64,000 nucleotides of DNA from contig WGLS01000009.1 in the NCBI GenBank assembly GCA_016125455.1, positions 59,501 through 123,500 on the forward strand. The letters run 5' to 3'. How positions within the stretch are numbered: the first letter of the stretch is position 1; every line of letters begins with the position of its first letter. Shown piece after piece: positions 26,912-36,113 of this stretch. The notes below the pieces were generated by a model. The model did not search any database. It was not told the origin of the DNA and saw only the letters and a program-made list of their open reading frames with translations. The position numbers and the translations under genes are program-made. This DNA is from Alphaproteobacteria bacterium. GTDB taxonomy: Bacteria; Pseudomonadota; Alphaproteobacteria; Caulobacterales; Parvularculaceae.

Positions 26912-27631
26912 TCAGTCATAGCTGCGCATGAGGCCGACAAGCCGTCCCTGGATCGCGACGCGATCAGCGCCATAGATCCGGGTTTCGTAGGCCGGGTTCG
27001 CCGCCTCCAGCGCGATAGCGCCGCCCTTTCTTCGCAGTCGTTTCAGAGTCGCTTCTTCGCCGTCCACGAGCGCGACGACGATCTCGCCGGGCGCGGCATC
27101 CTTCGTACGCTGAATAACGACGAAGTCTCCTTCGAAGATCCCGGCTTCGATCATCGAATCGCCCTTCACCTCGAGGATATAGTGCTCACCCGACCTCATC
27201 AGCGCCATGGGCGTTTCGATCCGGTCGACTTCGTGCTGGATCGCCTCGATCGGCGTGCCGGCTGCGATGCGCCCGAGCACTGGCAGGCCTTCGAGCCCGC
27301 CAAGGTCGGCCGCGGTCCGCAGGGCTGGGCGCTTCGGGCGCGAGAAATCGCCTTTCACGACCGAAGGCGTGAAGCCCTGCGCTGATGATTTAGGCCCGAC
27401 GCGCGCCGCTGCTTCGCGTTCGGGCGTCTTCAACACTTCGAGCGCGCGGGCCCGATGGGGCAGCCGACGGATATACCCTCGCTCTTCGAGCGCGGTAATT
27501 AGCCGGTGAATGCCGGATTTGGACTTCAGATTGAGCGCGTCCTTCATTTCGTCGAAGGACGGCGACACCCCCGTCGCGAGCAGCCGTTCATCGATGAACG
27601 CAAGGAGCTCATGCTGTTTCTTTGTCAGCAC
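26912..27631 (-). CDS. lexA: LexA repressor
   Basis: This 239-residue SOS repressor/autoprotease has a winged-helix N-terminus that is nearly canonical for alphaproteobacteria ([37 protein letters not shown]). The self-cleavage bond is Ala124-Gly125 in [11 protein letters not shown]. The catalytic dyad is Ser159 (GDSM) and Lys197 (TLKRL). The start is a GTG at 27631, because the family always begins right there and the frame upstream contains no other family sequence. The promoter region holds a GTTC-N7-GTTC operator, so autorepression is expected. It lies downstream of trpC on the same strand. Confidence 0.96.
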   Translation of the reverse strand: MLTKKQHELLAFIDERLLATGVSPSFDEMKDALNLKSKSGIHRLITALEERGYIRRLPHRARALEVLKTPEREAAARVGPKSSAQGFTPSVVKGDFSRPKRPALRTAADLGGLEGLPVLGRIAAGTPIEAIQHEVDRIETPMALMRSGEHYILEVKGDSMIEAGIFEGDFVVIQRTKDAAPGEIVVALVDGEEATLKRLRRKGGAIALEAANPAYETRIYGADRVAIQGRLVGLMRSYD

Positions 27632-27680
27632 CTTTGGGCCGCCTTTCTGTCCGCCAGCCGCCGGTGGGCGCGGGCGCAAG

Positions 27681-27710
27681 GAACAAATCGCAAACGTTCT
27701 AGGATTGTTC
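27681..27710 (-). promoter_or_regulatory. LexA operator (alphaproteobacterial SOS box)
   Basis: GTTC at 27696-27699 and 27707-27710 with a 7-base spacer gives the direct repeat known as the alphaproteobacterial SOS box (GAAC-N7-GAAC on the lexA strand). Directly adjacent, 27681-27695 reads GAAC-N7-AAAC, one base off a second box in the opposite sense. The sites lie 50-79 bases upstream of the lexA GTG, where they would block its promoter. Confidence 0.85.
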
Positions 27711-27748
27711 CACAGGGGCGTCAATATCGTGGCGCGCGTTGACGGTTG

Positions 27749-28552
27749 CTATGCAAGGCGCGGTTCGACTGGTTCGATCAGGGCTCTGGTCGCTGCGGCG
27801 ACGTCGTCAGCGCGCATCAGCGTTTCGCCGACGAGAAACGCCTTTGCGCCATTCGCCGCGAGGACGTCGATGTCAGCGCGGCTTGCGATGCCGCTTTCGG
27901 CCACAAGTAGCGCGCTCGGCGGCGCGAGCGTCGAAAGGCGCGCAGTCGTCGACAGGTCGGTTGCGAACGTTCTGAGGTCGCGATTGTTCACGCCGATCAG
28001 CGTCGCGCCGAGCCGTCCGGCGCGCGCCATCTCAGTTGCGTCATGGGTCTCCACGAGCGCATCCATTTCATAGCGGGCGGCGGCCGCCATCAGCTCGCCG
28101 GCGAGTTCATCATCCGTGCACGCCATTATAATGAGGATCGCATCGGCGCCCCAGGCGCGCGCCTCGGCAACCTGATAGGGATCGACCATGAAGTCCTTGC
28201 GCAGGATCGGCAGCGTTACAGCCTCGCGCGCGGACTTCAGGAAGTCCGGCGAACCCTGAAAGCTGGGACTGTCGGTGAGCACCGACAGGCAGGCTGCGCC
28301 GCCCGCCTCATAGTCGCGCGCATGGCGCGGCGGGTCGAAGTCCGCGCGGATCAGGCCCTTGGAGGGGCTCGCTTTCTTGATTTCGGCGATCAGCGCCGGG
28401 CGCGTTTCGGCGGCGCGTTCCAGCGCCTGTCGAAAGCCCCTGGGCGGCGCGGCGTCGCGGGCGAGCGCGTCGATCGCTGCGAAGGGCGCGGCCGCCTTCG
28501 CCTGAGCGACTTCGACGCGCTTGTAGGCGATGATGTCGTCGAGAATTGTCAT
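27749..28552 (-). CDS. trpC: Indole-3-glycerol phosphate synthase
   Basis: This 267-residue TIM barrel catalyses ring closure of CdRP to indole-3-glycerol phosphate in tryptophan biosynthesis. Family blocks include [15 protein letters not shown] (catalytic Lys), [14 protein letters not shown] (second Lys), and the late phosphate-binding [10 protein letters not shown] and VAESGI. It is a stand-alone TrpC, not fused to TrpF. It starts nine bases after trpD, in the operon trpG-trpD-trpC. Confidence 0.96.
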   Translation of the reverse strand: MTILDDIIAYKRVEVAQAKAAAPFAAIDALARDAAPPRGFRQALERAAETRPALIAEIKKASPSKGLIRADFDPPRHARDYEAGGAACLSVLTDSPSFQGSPDFLKSAREAVTLPILRKDFMVDPYQVAEARAWGADAILIIMACTDDELAGELMAAAARYEMDALVETHDATEMARAGRLGATLIGVNNRDLRTFATDLSTTARLSTLAPPSALLVAESGIASRADIDVLAANGAKAFLVGETLMRADDVAAATRALIEPVEPRLA

Positions 28553-28561
28553 CGGGACGGC

Positions 28562-29596
28562 CTAACCGATCGTTTCGTCGTTCGAAACCGCCACGAGGGT
28601 TTCGAGGGCGCGTCGCGCGCGGCCGTCATCAATGGCGGCGGCGGCCGCCTCAACGCCGTCGCTGAGGCGCGCCACGACGCCCGCCACAACAAGCGCCGCG
28701 CCGGCGTTCAGAACGGCGATGTCGCGATAGGCGCCGGGCTCGCCATCCAGAAGGCGCTGCAGGGCCGACGCGTTGGCCGCCGGGGCGCCGCCGGCGAGAT
28801 CGCGGGGCCGTGACAGGTTGAGTCCGAACTGCTGCGGCGCGACTTCGTAGCGCGTGATCTCGCCATGGTTCAGTTCAGCGACAATCGAAGGGCCGGTCGT
28901 CGTGAGCTCGTCGAGACCATCGCTGCCATGCACGACCATAGCGCGCGTCGCGCCAAGACGAGCGAGCGCCGCCGCCATCGTTTCCACGAGGGGCGCTGCG
29001 TAGACGCCGAGCAACTGCCGTCGCGCACCGGCGGGGTTCGTCAGTGGGCCAAGTAAATTGAACAGGGTCCGGGCGCCTAGGGCGGCGCGCGCCGCCGCCG
29101 CTCTCGCTGTCGCGCCGTGATGGCGCGGCGCAAAGAGGAACCCGACGCCAGCGCGCGTGATTGCGGCTGAAACGCGGGCCGGCGGCGCGTCGAGATTGAC
29201 GCCGAGGCTCGCGAGGATGTCGGACGAGCCGGACCTGGAGCTCGCCGCCTTGTTGCCGTGCTTGGCGACCCGGGCCCCGGCGCCGGCCGCGATCAGCGCC
29301 GCCGCCGTTGAGATGTTGTAGGTGCCGGCGCCATCGCCGCCGGTGCCGCAGGTGTCGACAACGTCTTCAGGCGCCTCGACCTTCGTCGCCCGGGCGCGCA
29401 TCGCCTCCGCTGCGGCGGCGATCTCCTCTGGCGTTTCGCCGCGCGCCGCTAGGCCCATCAGAAACCCCGCGACCTGCGCATCGTCCGCGTCGCCGTCAAA
29501 GATGACGTCAATCGCGGCGCGCATGTCGCCGGCGCCGAGCCGTTCCCCCGCCGCAATCCGCCTGAGAACAGGACGCAGGTCCCTGGGCGCCGTCAT
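28562..29596 (-). CDS. trpD: Anthranilate phosphoribosyltransferase
   Basis: This 344-residue enzyme joins anthranilate and PRPP. The PRPP site is seen as VDTCGTGGDGAGTYNIST (about 80-98), with KHGNKAASSRSGSSD (about 115-130) following. The VHGSDGLDELTTTGP block (about 223-237) is also diagnostic. The gene overlaps trpG by four bases (ATGA), so the two are translationally coupled, and it is followed closely by trpC. Confidence 0.97.
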   Translation of the reverse strand: MTAPRDLRPVLRRIAAGERLGAGDMRAAIDVIFDGDADDAQVAGFLMGLAARGETPEEIAAAAEAMRARATKVEAPEDVVDTCGTGGDGAGTYNISTAAALIAAGAGARVAKHGNKAASSRSGSSDILASLGVNLDAPPARVSAAITRAGVGFLFAPRHHGATARAAAARAALGARTLFNLLGPLTNPAGARRQLLGVYAAPLVETMAAALARLGATRAMVVHGSDGLDELTTTGPSIVAELNHGEITRYEVAPQQFGLNLSRPRDLAGGAPAANASALQRLLDGEPGAYRDIAVLNAGAALVVAGVVARLSDGVEAAAAAIDDGRARRALETLVAVSNDETIG

Positions 29597-30237
29597 GCCG
29601 GCGCCGATGTCCGAGACGGTCCTGGCGTCGATGCTGGCGACGATCCCGGCGCCATGCGGAATTCATCCGCCCACGCCATGAAATTGCGAAGGATCGTCGC
29701 GCCCGCTTCAGATGCTATGCTTTCGGGATGAAACTGCACGCCGGCGATCGGCATGGCGGCGTGTTCGAGCGCCATGATTTCATTGTCGCCATCGCTGCGC
29801 GCCGTCACGACAAGGGGCGGGCTTGGCAGGCTCGCCGGCTCGGCGATCAAGGAATGATAGCGCGTGGCGATGAAGCGCTCCGGAACGCCGGCGAACAGGC
29901 GCCCGCCATTGTGCGCCACCGCGCAGGTTTTCCCGTGCATCAGCTTGCGGGCCCTGACAATTCGGCCGCCGAATGCCTCGGCAATCGTTTGTAGGCCGAG
30001 GCATACGCCGAAGACCGGCGTTCCTTTTTCCCCCGCGGCTTTGACGAGCTCCAGGCATTTTCCGGCCGATCGCGGCGCGCCCGGGCCAGGCGACAGGACA
30101 ATTGCGTCAAAGCGGGCAAGCACGGTTTCGACATCGAATGCATCATTGCGGACAACGTCCAGCGAGCCTCCCAACCCGCCGATGAGGTGGGCGAGGTTGT
30201 AGGTGAAGCTGTCGTAATTATCGACGAGGAGAATCAT
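29593..30237 (-). CDS. trpG: Anthranilate synthase component II (glutamine amidotransferase)
   Basis: This 214-residue class I glutamine amidotransferase supplies ammonia to TrpE. The start MILLVDNYDSFTYNL is the family's N-terminus; a longer upstream frame is spurious. The triad is Cys79 (FGVCLGLQ), His170 and Glu172 (VQFHPES). LSPGPGAP (48-55) is the oxyanion/phosphate turn. The trpE partner is about 1.2 kb away on the same strand, separated by a gene on the plus strand, so trpG must have its own promoter in the 43 bases between it and that divergent gene (or within the neighbour). Confidence 0.96.
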   Translation of the reverse strand: MILLVDNYDSFTYNLAHLIGGLGGSLDVVRNDAFDVETVLARFDAIVLSPGPGAPRSAGKCLELVKAAGEKGTPVFGVCLGLQTIAEAFGGRIVRARKLMHGKTCAVAHNGGRLFAGVPERFIATRYHSLIAEPASLPSPPLVVTARSDGDNEIMALEHAAMPIAGVQFHPESIASEAGATILRNFMAWADEFRMAPGSSPASTPGPSRTSAPA

Positions 30238-30280
30238 TGCAGGTGCGGTGTCGTAACTTGTCGTCGGTTGAGGGCGAAAC

Positions 30281-31360
30281 GTGGCGCGGAAGGTATCGCT
30301 TCGACGCGGAAGATCAAAGCGCGCCCAGGGCGTCGGCGCGGCGGCGGTTCTGGGCGCGCTTGTTGCGGCGTGGGGTGGCATGCTCGCCGGTCAGAACAGC
30401 CGTGGGCATGACCAGTCGACTCCGCCCGTTGGCGCGGGCCAGGCGACTGTGACGCCGCCGCTAGCGAGGCCAGCCCTTCGGCGGACGGCATCTGTCGGCG
30501 ATAACGATCCCGTCCTCAGGCGGATTGGGGAGGAGCGACTTGGCGGAGCGACAAAAGGCACGCCCGCCGGCGGATGGTTCCCTGCCAAGACCGCCGACAG
30601 GTTCGCCCCGCCGGTCGTTGCGGAACGCCTGCCGCTTGCCCCGGGAACGTTTGCGCATCGACCGCCGCGGCCGAGGATCGCGCTGATCGTCGACGATCTT
30701 GGTCTCGACGATGACGCTTTCGAGGCAGTCCTTCGATTGCCGGGGCCGCTGACCCTGTCTTTCCTTCCCTATGGTCGGGCCATCCAGACGAAGGTAGATC
30801 TCGCGAAGGGCAAGGGGCATGCAATCATGCTGCACTTGCCGATGGAGCCGCTCGGCGAGCACGAGCCGGGTCCGCACGCCCTGAGACGCGGCATGGATGC
30901 GTCTGCGATGTCCCGGGAAATTGCCTGGAGCCTGTCGCGCTTCAAGGGATTTACCGGCGTCAACAACCACATGGGGTCGGCGTTGACTCGCGACGCTGCG
31001 GCGATGCGGACCGTCATGCATCATCTACGTCCTGCCGCAGCCTATTTTCTGGATTCCGTTACCGTGTCCGACAGCGTCGCTACGGCGGCCTCGGCGGCCG
31101 CCGGCTTGCCGACATTTCGCCGCGACGTTTTCCTCGACGCCGCACCCGGCCGCGCCAGCGTCGTCGAGGCGCTCGGGGAATTGGAGGCGATAGCCGCCGC
31201 CCATGGATTTGCGATCGGCATCGTCCACCCGCGTGCAACCAGCCTCGCCACAGTAGGGGCCTGGCTGGCGACTGCGCCGGAGCGAGGCTTTGACCTCGTC
31301 ACCATGGACGATCTTGCGCGACTATCCGGCCAGCAGGTGTTGGCGGCGGCGACGCCGTGA
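30281..31360 (+). CDS. Divergent polysaccharide deacetylase family protein
   Basis: This 359-residue protein starts with GTG preceded by GAGGGCG. A single N-terminal hydrophobic segment (about 16-36) suggests a membrane anchor or signal peptide. From about residue 128 it is a YibQ/DUF610-type divergent polysaccharide deacetylase: PRIALIVDDLGLDDDAF, LTLSFLPYGRAI, AIMLHLPMEP and VNNHMGSALT. It ends with AIGIVHPRATSL. Members are often found near cell-envelope protease and divisome genes; activity on a sugar substrate is not proven. It lies between trpG and trpE on the opposite strand. Confidence 0.85.
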   Translation: MARKVSLRRGRSKRAQGVGAAAVLGALVAAWGGMLAGQNSRGHDQSTPPVGAGQATVTPPLARPALRRTASVGDNDPVLRRIGEERLGGATKGTPAGGWFPAKTADRFAPPVVAERLPLAPGTFAHRPPRPRIALIVDDLGLDDDAFEAVLRLPGPLTLSFLPYGRAIQTKVDLAKGKGHAIMLHLPMEPLGEHEPGPHALRRGMDASAMSREIAWSLSRFKGFTGVNNHMGSALTRDAAAMRTVMHHLRPAAAYFLDSVTVSDSVATAASAAAGLPTFRRDVFLDAAPGRASVVEALGELEAIAAAHGFAIGIVHPRATSLATVGAWLATAPERGFDLVTMDDLARLSGQQVLAAATP

Positions 31361-31433
31361 CCGCGCCGCCTGTCGGGCGTCATCCGCTGCGAGGCGTGCC
31401 GGGGCGCGCCTTCGCCTAGCGCTCGCCGAGCGT

Positions 31434-32948
31434 TCAGGTTCCCGAATCCAGCGCAAGCGCGGCCTCGGCGGCGGCGAACAAGGCGCGCGCCTTGTTTTCG
31501 CATTCGGCCTGCTCCTTCGCCGGATCTGAATCGGCGACGATGCCGGCTCCTGCCTGCACGATCAGCTTTCCGTCCATCACCAGCCCCGTGCGCAGCGTAA
31601 TGCACGTGTCGACCGTTCCGTCCGCGGAGAAATAGCCGATGGCGCCGCCATAGGGTCCGCGCGCGGCGACTTCAAGCTCGTTGATGATCTCCATGGCCCG
31701 GATCTTTGGGGCGCCGGTTACCGTGCCGGCTGGAAAGCCGTTCGCTACCGCGTCGACCGGATGCGCGCCATCTTTGAGGGCGCCGACGACATTCGAGACG
31801 ATATGCATCACGTGGCTGTATCGCTCGATCGCGAAGGAGTCCGTTACGCGCACCGTGCCGACTTTCGCGGATCGTCCGACGTCGTTTCGTCCGAGGTCGA
31901 GTAGCATCAGGTGCTCGGCGCGCTCTTTTTCATCCGCAAGGAGATCGTCGGCGAGCGCCGCGTCCTCGTCGGCGTCGCGGCCCCTTGGCCGGGTGCCGGC
32001 GATCGGCCGGATCGTCACGTCGCCGTCGCGCACCCGGACGAGGATCTCCGGGCTCGAGCCGACGAGAGCGAAAGCGCCGAAATTCAAATAGAAAAGAAAA
32101 GGCGACGGGTTGGTTCGCCGCAGCGCCCGGTAGAGCGAGAACGGCGAGCCGGCGAACGGCGCCTCAAAGCGCTGGCTGAGCACGACCTGGAAAATATCGC
32201 CGGCGAAAATGCGTTCCTTTGCGGCGTCAACGGCGGATTCGTACGCCTCATGGCTCATCGACGATGTCGGCGACAGCGCCGTGGTCGGCATGGCGGCGCG
32301 CCGCGGATGCGGCGTCTCGGCGGGCGCGGCGGCAAGCCGCGCCTCCGCCGCATCGAGCTTCGCCGTCGCCGCAAGGTAGGCCTCCGCAGCGGCAACGCCC
32401 GCCACGGGCCGCACCGGCGTCGCGATCGAGATTTCCTGCCGGACATTGTCGAACACGGCCACAAGGGTCGGCCGCATCATCACCGCGTCCGGCAGGTCGG
32501 CGAAAGCGGGCGGCGGGTCGGGCAGCCGTTCCGTGGCGCGCGCTACCGCATAACCAAGGAAGCCGAAAACCCCGGACGACATCGGCGGCAGCGGCGGCTC
32601 GCCAAGCGGGGGCGCCGCCCGGGATTCATCGATGAACGCCTTCAGGCTCTCAAGCGGCGCTGCGGGCGCAGCGGCGAACGCCTCCGGATCGATCTGGAAC
32701 GCGCGGTTGACCTCGGCGCCGGCGCCATTCCAGCGCCAAACCGCATCCGGCTCGAGCCCGATGATGGAGTATCGCCCGAGTTGATCCCCGCCTTCGACGG
32801 ATTCCAACAGAAACGCATACGGACGAGCGCCGGCAAGCTTCAGGAACGCTGACACGGGCGTATCGAGATCCGATACGAGACGCCTGGCGACAAGTTGGGT
32901 CAGCCCGGCCGCGTAGCCTGCGACGAACGCTTCGGACGGGTAGGCCAT
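31434..32948 (-). CDS. trpE: Anthranilate synthase component I
   Basis: This 504-residue chorismate-utilising enzyme makes anthranilate with TrpG. The C-terminal catalytic half contains IAGTRPRG, LLADEKERAEHLMLLDLGRNDVGR, SHVMHIVSNVVG, FPAGTVTGAPKIRAMEII and GPYGGAIGYFS. The N-terminal half binds tryptophan in feedback-controlled homologues, although the LLES motif survives here as FLLESVEGG. It starts five bases after ppiD, so the two genes are probably co-transcribed. Confidence 0.96.
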   Translation of the reverse strand: MAYPSEAFVAGYAAGLTQLVARRLVSDLDTPVSAFLKLAGARPYAFLLESVEGGDQLGRYSIIGLEPDAVWRWNGAGAEVNRAFQIDPEAFAAAPAAPLESLKAFIDESRAAPPLGEPPLPPMSSGVFGFLGYAVARATERLPDPPPAFADLPDAVMMRPTLVAVFDNVRQEISIATPVRPVAGVAAAEAYLAATAKLDAAEARLAAAPAETPHPRRAAMPTTALSPTSSMSHEAYESAVDAAKERIFAGDIFQVVLSQRFEAPFAGSPFSLYRALRRTNPSPFLFYLNFGAFALVGSSPEILVRVRDGDVTIRPIAGTRPRGRDADEDAALADDLLADEKERAEHLMLLDLGRNDVGRSAKVGTVRVTDSFAIERYSHVMHIVSNVVGALKDGAHPVDAVANGFPAGTVTGAPKIRAMEIINELEVAARGPYGGAIGYFSADGTVDTCITLRTGLVMDGKLIVQAGAGIVADSDPAKEQAECENKARALFAAAEAALALDSGT

Positions 32949-32953
32949 GAAGG

Positions 32954-34849
32954 TCAGCCGCCTTCGGAAACGATGGCGTCAATGGCCGACGCGTCCGTCC
33001 TGACGCCAAGATCGTCCCGTACCGCGGCGACATAGGCATCGAACAATTCCTGGTCCATCTGGAACGTCAGGTACTGTCTAAGCATCTGCGCCTGTCCCGG
33101 ATTGATCCGCGACAAGTCATGCCGCGCGCCGCGCACTTCGACGAGAGCGAGCGCATCGGGCGCAGCCGCGGCGCCCTGAATGATCTCGCCGACCCGCGCC
33201 AGGAACAATTCCTCATTGAGCCCCTCGGAAAGGTCCGCCGCCGGCAGGCGTCCGCGATTGACCGTCAGGGTCTCTACCTTTGCGCCGGCGACCGCGGCCG
33301 AAGCGGCGAGGTCGCCTTCAAGGGCCGCGGTGCGGAGTTTTTCCGCGGCAGTCGCAATCCGCCGGGTTTTGTCGGCGCGGACCCAGGCCCGCCGGACGTC
33401 TTCAGCGACGTCCTCGTAGGGACGAAGGGTCGACGGGATCACTTCATTAACGGCGACGAAAAAGTACCCGCTGTCGTCCTCGAACTCGACAGCGACGCTT
33501 TCGGCCCCTTCATCGAGGTCGAAGCCTTCCTTCAGCACATCGCCCGGCACCTCCGCGACGACCTCGCCGCCCGGTCCGAAACTGAACGCATCGACCGGTC
33601 CGGCGGTGGCTGGCTCGACGCCCGCGGCGCGCGCCGCCTCGGACAGAGACGCCCCCGTGTCGCGCTGGTTTTCAATGGCCTCCACTGCGTCGTAGAGCGC
33701 CTTGCGGGTCTCGTTTTCAAGGAGCGCCGTGCGGATCTCGTCTGCGACTTCGTCAAATGCCCTTGTGGTTGGCGGCGTCATGTCGACGACCTGCACTACC
33801 GCGAAACCGAACAGGCCCTGGATCGGACCGGCGTATTCGCCAGGCTCAAGGTCGGCCGCAAAGGCGGCTTCGCGCACGTTCGGGTCGACTAGGTCGCCCG
33901 CAGCGACGTCTTCGTAGGTGACGCTGTCGAGCGATTGGCCTTTCGCCGCAGCGATCGCCTCGAAGGGCTGCCCGGCGGCGAGCTGCGCGACAGCGGCCTG
34001 GGCTTCGCCTTCTGTATCGAACCGGATCTGGTAGAGCGTTCGCTGTTCCGGCGTTTCATACAGCCGTTCGCGGTTGCCGTCGTACACTTCCCGAAGGCGT
34101 TCTTCGGAAATTGAGTCGCGGTCCTCGAAGTCCTCCAGCCGCAACGCGGCATAGGTCAGTGTACGATACTCAGGCGCCGTGAACTGTTCGGGGTTCGACG
34201 CATGGTAATTGCGCAGGTCCTCTTCGCTTGGCGTCGCAGCTTTTTCGGCGAGGGTTTCGTCGACGATGGCGTAGGTGATCTCCCGCGATTCGATATCCCT
34301 GAGCAGGACGGCCTCGGCGACCGTAGATGGGGCGCCGGGGCCGCTTGCGATCGCCGAAATGAGCTGTCCACGGAGGAATTCGCCGCGCATCAGCTGTTCA
34401 AACTGCTGCACCGACATGTTGTAGAATTGCAGGACGGCCTGAAGCACGGTCGTGTTGAATTCGCCGGTCGCCGGGTCCTGAAAGCGCTCGTCGGCGTTCA
34501 GGATTTCGCGCACGAGGTCGCGCGGCATCGCAAGGCCGAGGGCTTCCGCCTGCTGCTCAAGCGCCGCGCGCGAGGCCATCTGCTGCACCACCTGGCCGGG
34601 CAGGCCCTCTGCAACAGCGTCCGCATAGGTATAGCCGCCATCCGCTTCTTGCCGCCGGTTGGCGACCTCGCGATTGAGCTCTGTGCGGATCTCGGCGGCC
34701 GAAAATCCCCTGTCTCCGACCCGCAGCGCCGAGTTCTGCGCAAAGTTGCGCATCTCCGGCACCTGCCAGGCGGCGAACGACAGAACGAGAAGGGCGATCA
34801 CCACCCAGGCGAGGACGCCCTTCAGGGCATTCTTGACGCTTTTCAGCAT
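32954..34849 (-). CDS. ppiD: Periplasmic folding chaperone PpiD
   Basis: This 631-residue protein has one N-terminal membrane anchor (VLAWVVIALLVLSFAAWQV, about 13-31) and a large periplasmic part. A SurA-N-like chaperone region (about 36-200) is followed by a parvulin-type PPIase region (about 225-370: QIRFDTEGEAQAAVAQLAAGQPF, GLFGFAVVQV). This is the layout of PpiD, which helps fold proteins leaving the Sec translocon. In alphaproteobacteria the gene commonly precedes trpE, as here. Confidence 0.88.
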   Translation of the reverse strand: MLKSVKNALKGVLAWVVIALLVLSFAAWQVPEMRNFAQNSALRVGDRGFSAAEIRTELNREVANRRQEADGGYTYADAVAEGLPGQVVQQMASRAALEQQAEALGLAMPRDLVREILNADERFQDPATGEFNTTVLQAVLQFYNMSVQQFEQLMRGEFLRGQLISAIASGPGAPSTVAEAVLLRDIESREITYAIVDETLAEKAATPSEEDLRNYHASNPEQFTAPEYRTLTYAALRLEDFEDRDSISEERLREVYDGNRERLYETPEQRTLYQIRFDTEGEAQAAVAQLAAGQPFEAIAAAKGQSLDSVTYEDVAAGDLVDPNVREAAFAADLEPGEYAGPIQGLFGFAVVQVVDMTPPTTRAFDEVADEIRTALLENETRKALYDAVEAIENQRDTGASLSEAARAAGVEPATAGPVDAFSFGPGGEVVAEVPGDVLKEGFDLDEGAESVAVEFEDDSGYFFVAVNEVIPSTLRPYEDVAEDVRRAWVRADKTRRIATAAEKLRTAALEGDLAASAAVAGAKVETLTVNRGRLPAADLSEGLNEELFLARVGEIIQGAAAAPDALALVEVRGARHDLSRINPGQAQMLRQYLTFQMDQELFDAYVAAVRDDLGVRTDASAIDAIVSEGG

Positions 34850-35043
34850 GAAACCGTTGCTCTCTTGCGCATGACTGAGCGGGGACGAATACGCGCGCCG
34901 TCGCTCATCGGCAACCGGGCGTCCTCAACCCCTCTCGGCAAACAGGACGGCGGCTTATGGAAACGCGCCGCAGGAAGTTGCGCTTTGCGCCGGTTCTTGG
35001 CACTTGCGGCGTAAGTCGTGCGTCGAAGACACGGAGGAACGCC
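34850..35043. promoter_or_regulatory. Divergent region ppiD / tpiA
   Basis: This 194-base interval lies between divergent genes and must hold promoters for both. Its right end carries GGAGG (35033-35037) six bases before the TTG start of tpiA. No clear operator or hairpin is visible. Confidence 0.4.
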
Positions 35044-35766
35044 TTGCGGCCGCTCATTGCTGGAAACTGGAAAATGAACGGGCTCAGCGGCGCCGCGGCC
35101 GAGGTCGACCGCCTCCTGGCGGATTTCGCCGGCTCGACGCCTGACAGCCTCGACATTCTCATCTGTCCGCCAACCACCCTGATCGCTGCGTTCGCGTCGC
35201 GGTTTGAAAACGCTGGCCTGTTGATTGGCGGGCAGGACTGCCATCCCGACGCATTCGGCGCCCATACCGGCGACATCAGTGCCGAAATGCTCATCGACGC
35301 TGGGGCTTGTTTCGTGATCGTCGGTCATTCCGAGCGCCGGGCTGATCACCATGAGTCTGACGCGCTCGTGCGAGCGAAGGCGATGGCCGCCCTTCGCGCC
35401 GGGCTGACGCCAATCGTCTGCGTTGGCGAGAGCGAGGCCCAGCGTGATGCGGGACAGGCCGAGGCAGTCGTTGCGCAACAACTGAAAGGCTCGTTGCCGG
35501 ATACGCGCGAGGGCGACGAGATCGTCGTCGCTTACGAACCGGTGTGGGCGATCGGAACCGGCCGCACGCCGACCCTCGCGGACATTGACGCCATGCACGC
35601 GTCGATCCGACGCCACGTCGGACATGGCGTCAGGATCCTGTACGGAGGCTCGGTAAAACCCTCGAACGCCCGGGAGATTCTGGCGCGCGACAACGTCAAC
35701 GGCGCGCTGGTCGGCGGGGCGAGCCTGACGGCGGCTGATTTCGCCGACATCATCCGCGCGGCTTGA
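35044..35766 (+). CDS. tpiA: Triose-phosphate isomerase
   Basis: This 240-residue TIM-barrel enzyme interconverts DHAP and glyceraldehyde-3-phosphate. Catalytic residues are visible: Asn8 and Lys10 (AGNWKMNG), His95 (VGHSERR) and Glu165 ([11 protein letters not shown]). The phosphate loop GGSVKPSN and GGASL close the barrel. The start is TTG at 35044: it follows GGAGG by six bases and matches the family's N-terminus, whereas the in-frame ATG at 34957 adds 29 residues with no family match. Confidence 0.96.
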   Translation: MRPLIAGNWKMNGLSGAAAEVDRLLADFAGSTPDSLDILICPPTTLIAAFASRFENAGLLIGGQDCHPDAFGAHTGDISAEMLIDAGACFVIVGHSERRADHHESDALVRAKAMAALRAGLTPIVCVGESEAQRDAGQAEAVVAQQLKGSLPDTREGDEIVVAYEPVWAIGTGRTPTLADIDAMHASIRRHVGHGVRILYGGSVKPSNAREILARDNVNGALVGGASLTAADFADIIRAA

Positions 35767-35831
35767 GGCGAACCGCCGCCCGGACGCGCTGGCGTCCCGC
35801 CGAATTCGGCTTTGACGGCTCGCGTATTTTT

Positions 35832-35851
35832 TGCGAGTGATTGTCAATGTC
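35832..35851 (+). promoter_or_regulatory. Possible Fur-type operator at feoA start
   Basis: The 20 bases TGCGAGTGATTGTCAATGTC resemble the bacterial Fur box pattern (GATAATGAT-type repeats), matching about three quarters of the positions of a TGCGAATGATTATCATTTGC-like consensus by my alignment. The site overlaps the feoA start codon. Ferrous uptake genes are commonly Fur-controlled, which adds plausibility only. Confidence 0.3.
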
Positions 35852-36113
35852 GATCGAGCCCATCCCAGTTCCGACGCCTTCGCGCCACCTGTGCGATCTG
35901 CCAAAATCAACTCGCGGCAGGATCGTGGCGATTGATGACGGGGCCGGCGGCCTTGCGGCCAAGCTTCGGGAAATTGGCTTTGCCGAAAATGACGAGGTTG
36001 AAGTGCTCGCCTTTGGTCCGATCGGCGGGCGGCCGCTGTGCGTCCGTCTCAACGAAACGATGATTGCGCTGCGACCCGAAGAAGCCCGGTTGATTTCCGT
36101 CGAGGTCCTGTGA
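35847..36113 (+). CDS. feoA: FeoA ferrous iron transport accessory protein
   Basis: This 88-residue protein has the SH3-like FeoA fold: HLCDLPKSTRGRIVAID, LAAKLREIGFAENDEVEVL, FGPIGGRPLCVRLNETMIALRPEEA. It is a cytoplasmic partner of FeoB. The start is uncertain by six bases (TTG 35841 or ATG 35847); no strong ribosome-binding site precedes either. The stop overlaps the feoB start (GTGA), so the two genes are coupled. Confidence 0.93.
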   Translation: MSIEPIPVPTPSRHLCDLPKSTRGRIVAIDDGAGGLAAKLREIGFAENDEVEVLAFGPIGGRPLCVRLNETMIALRPEEARLISVEVL

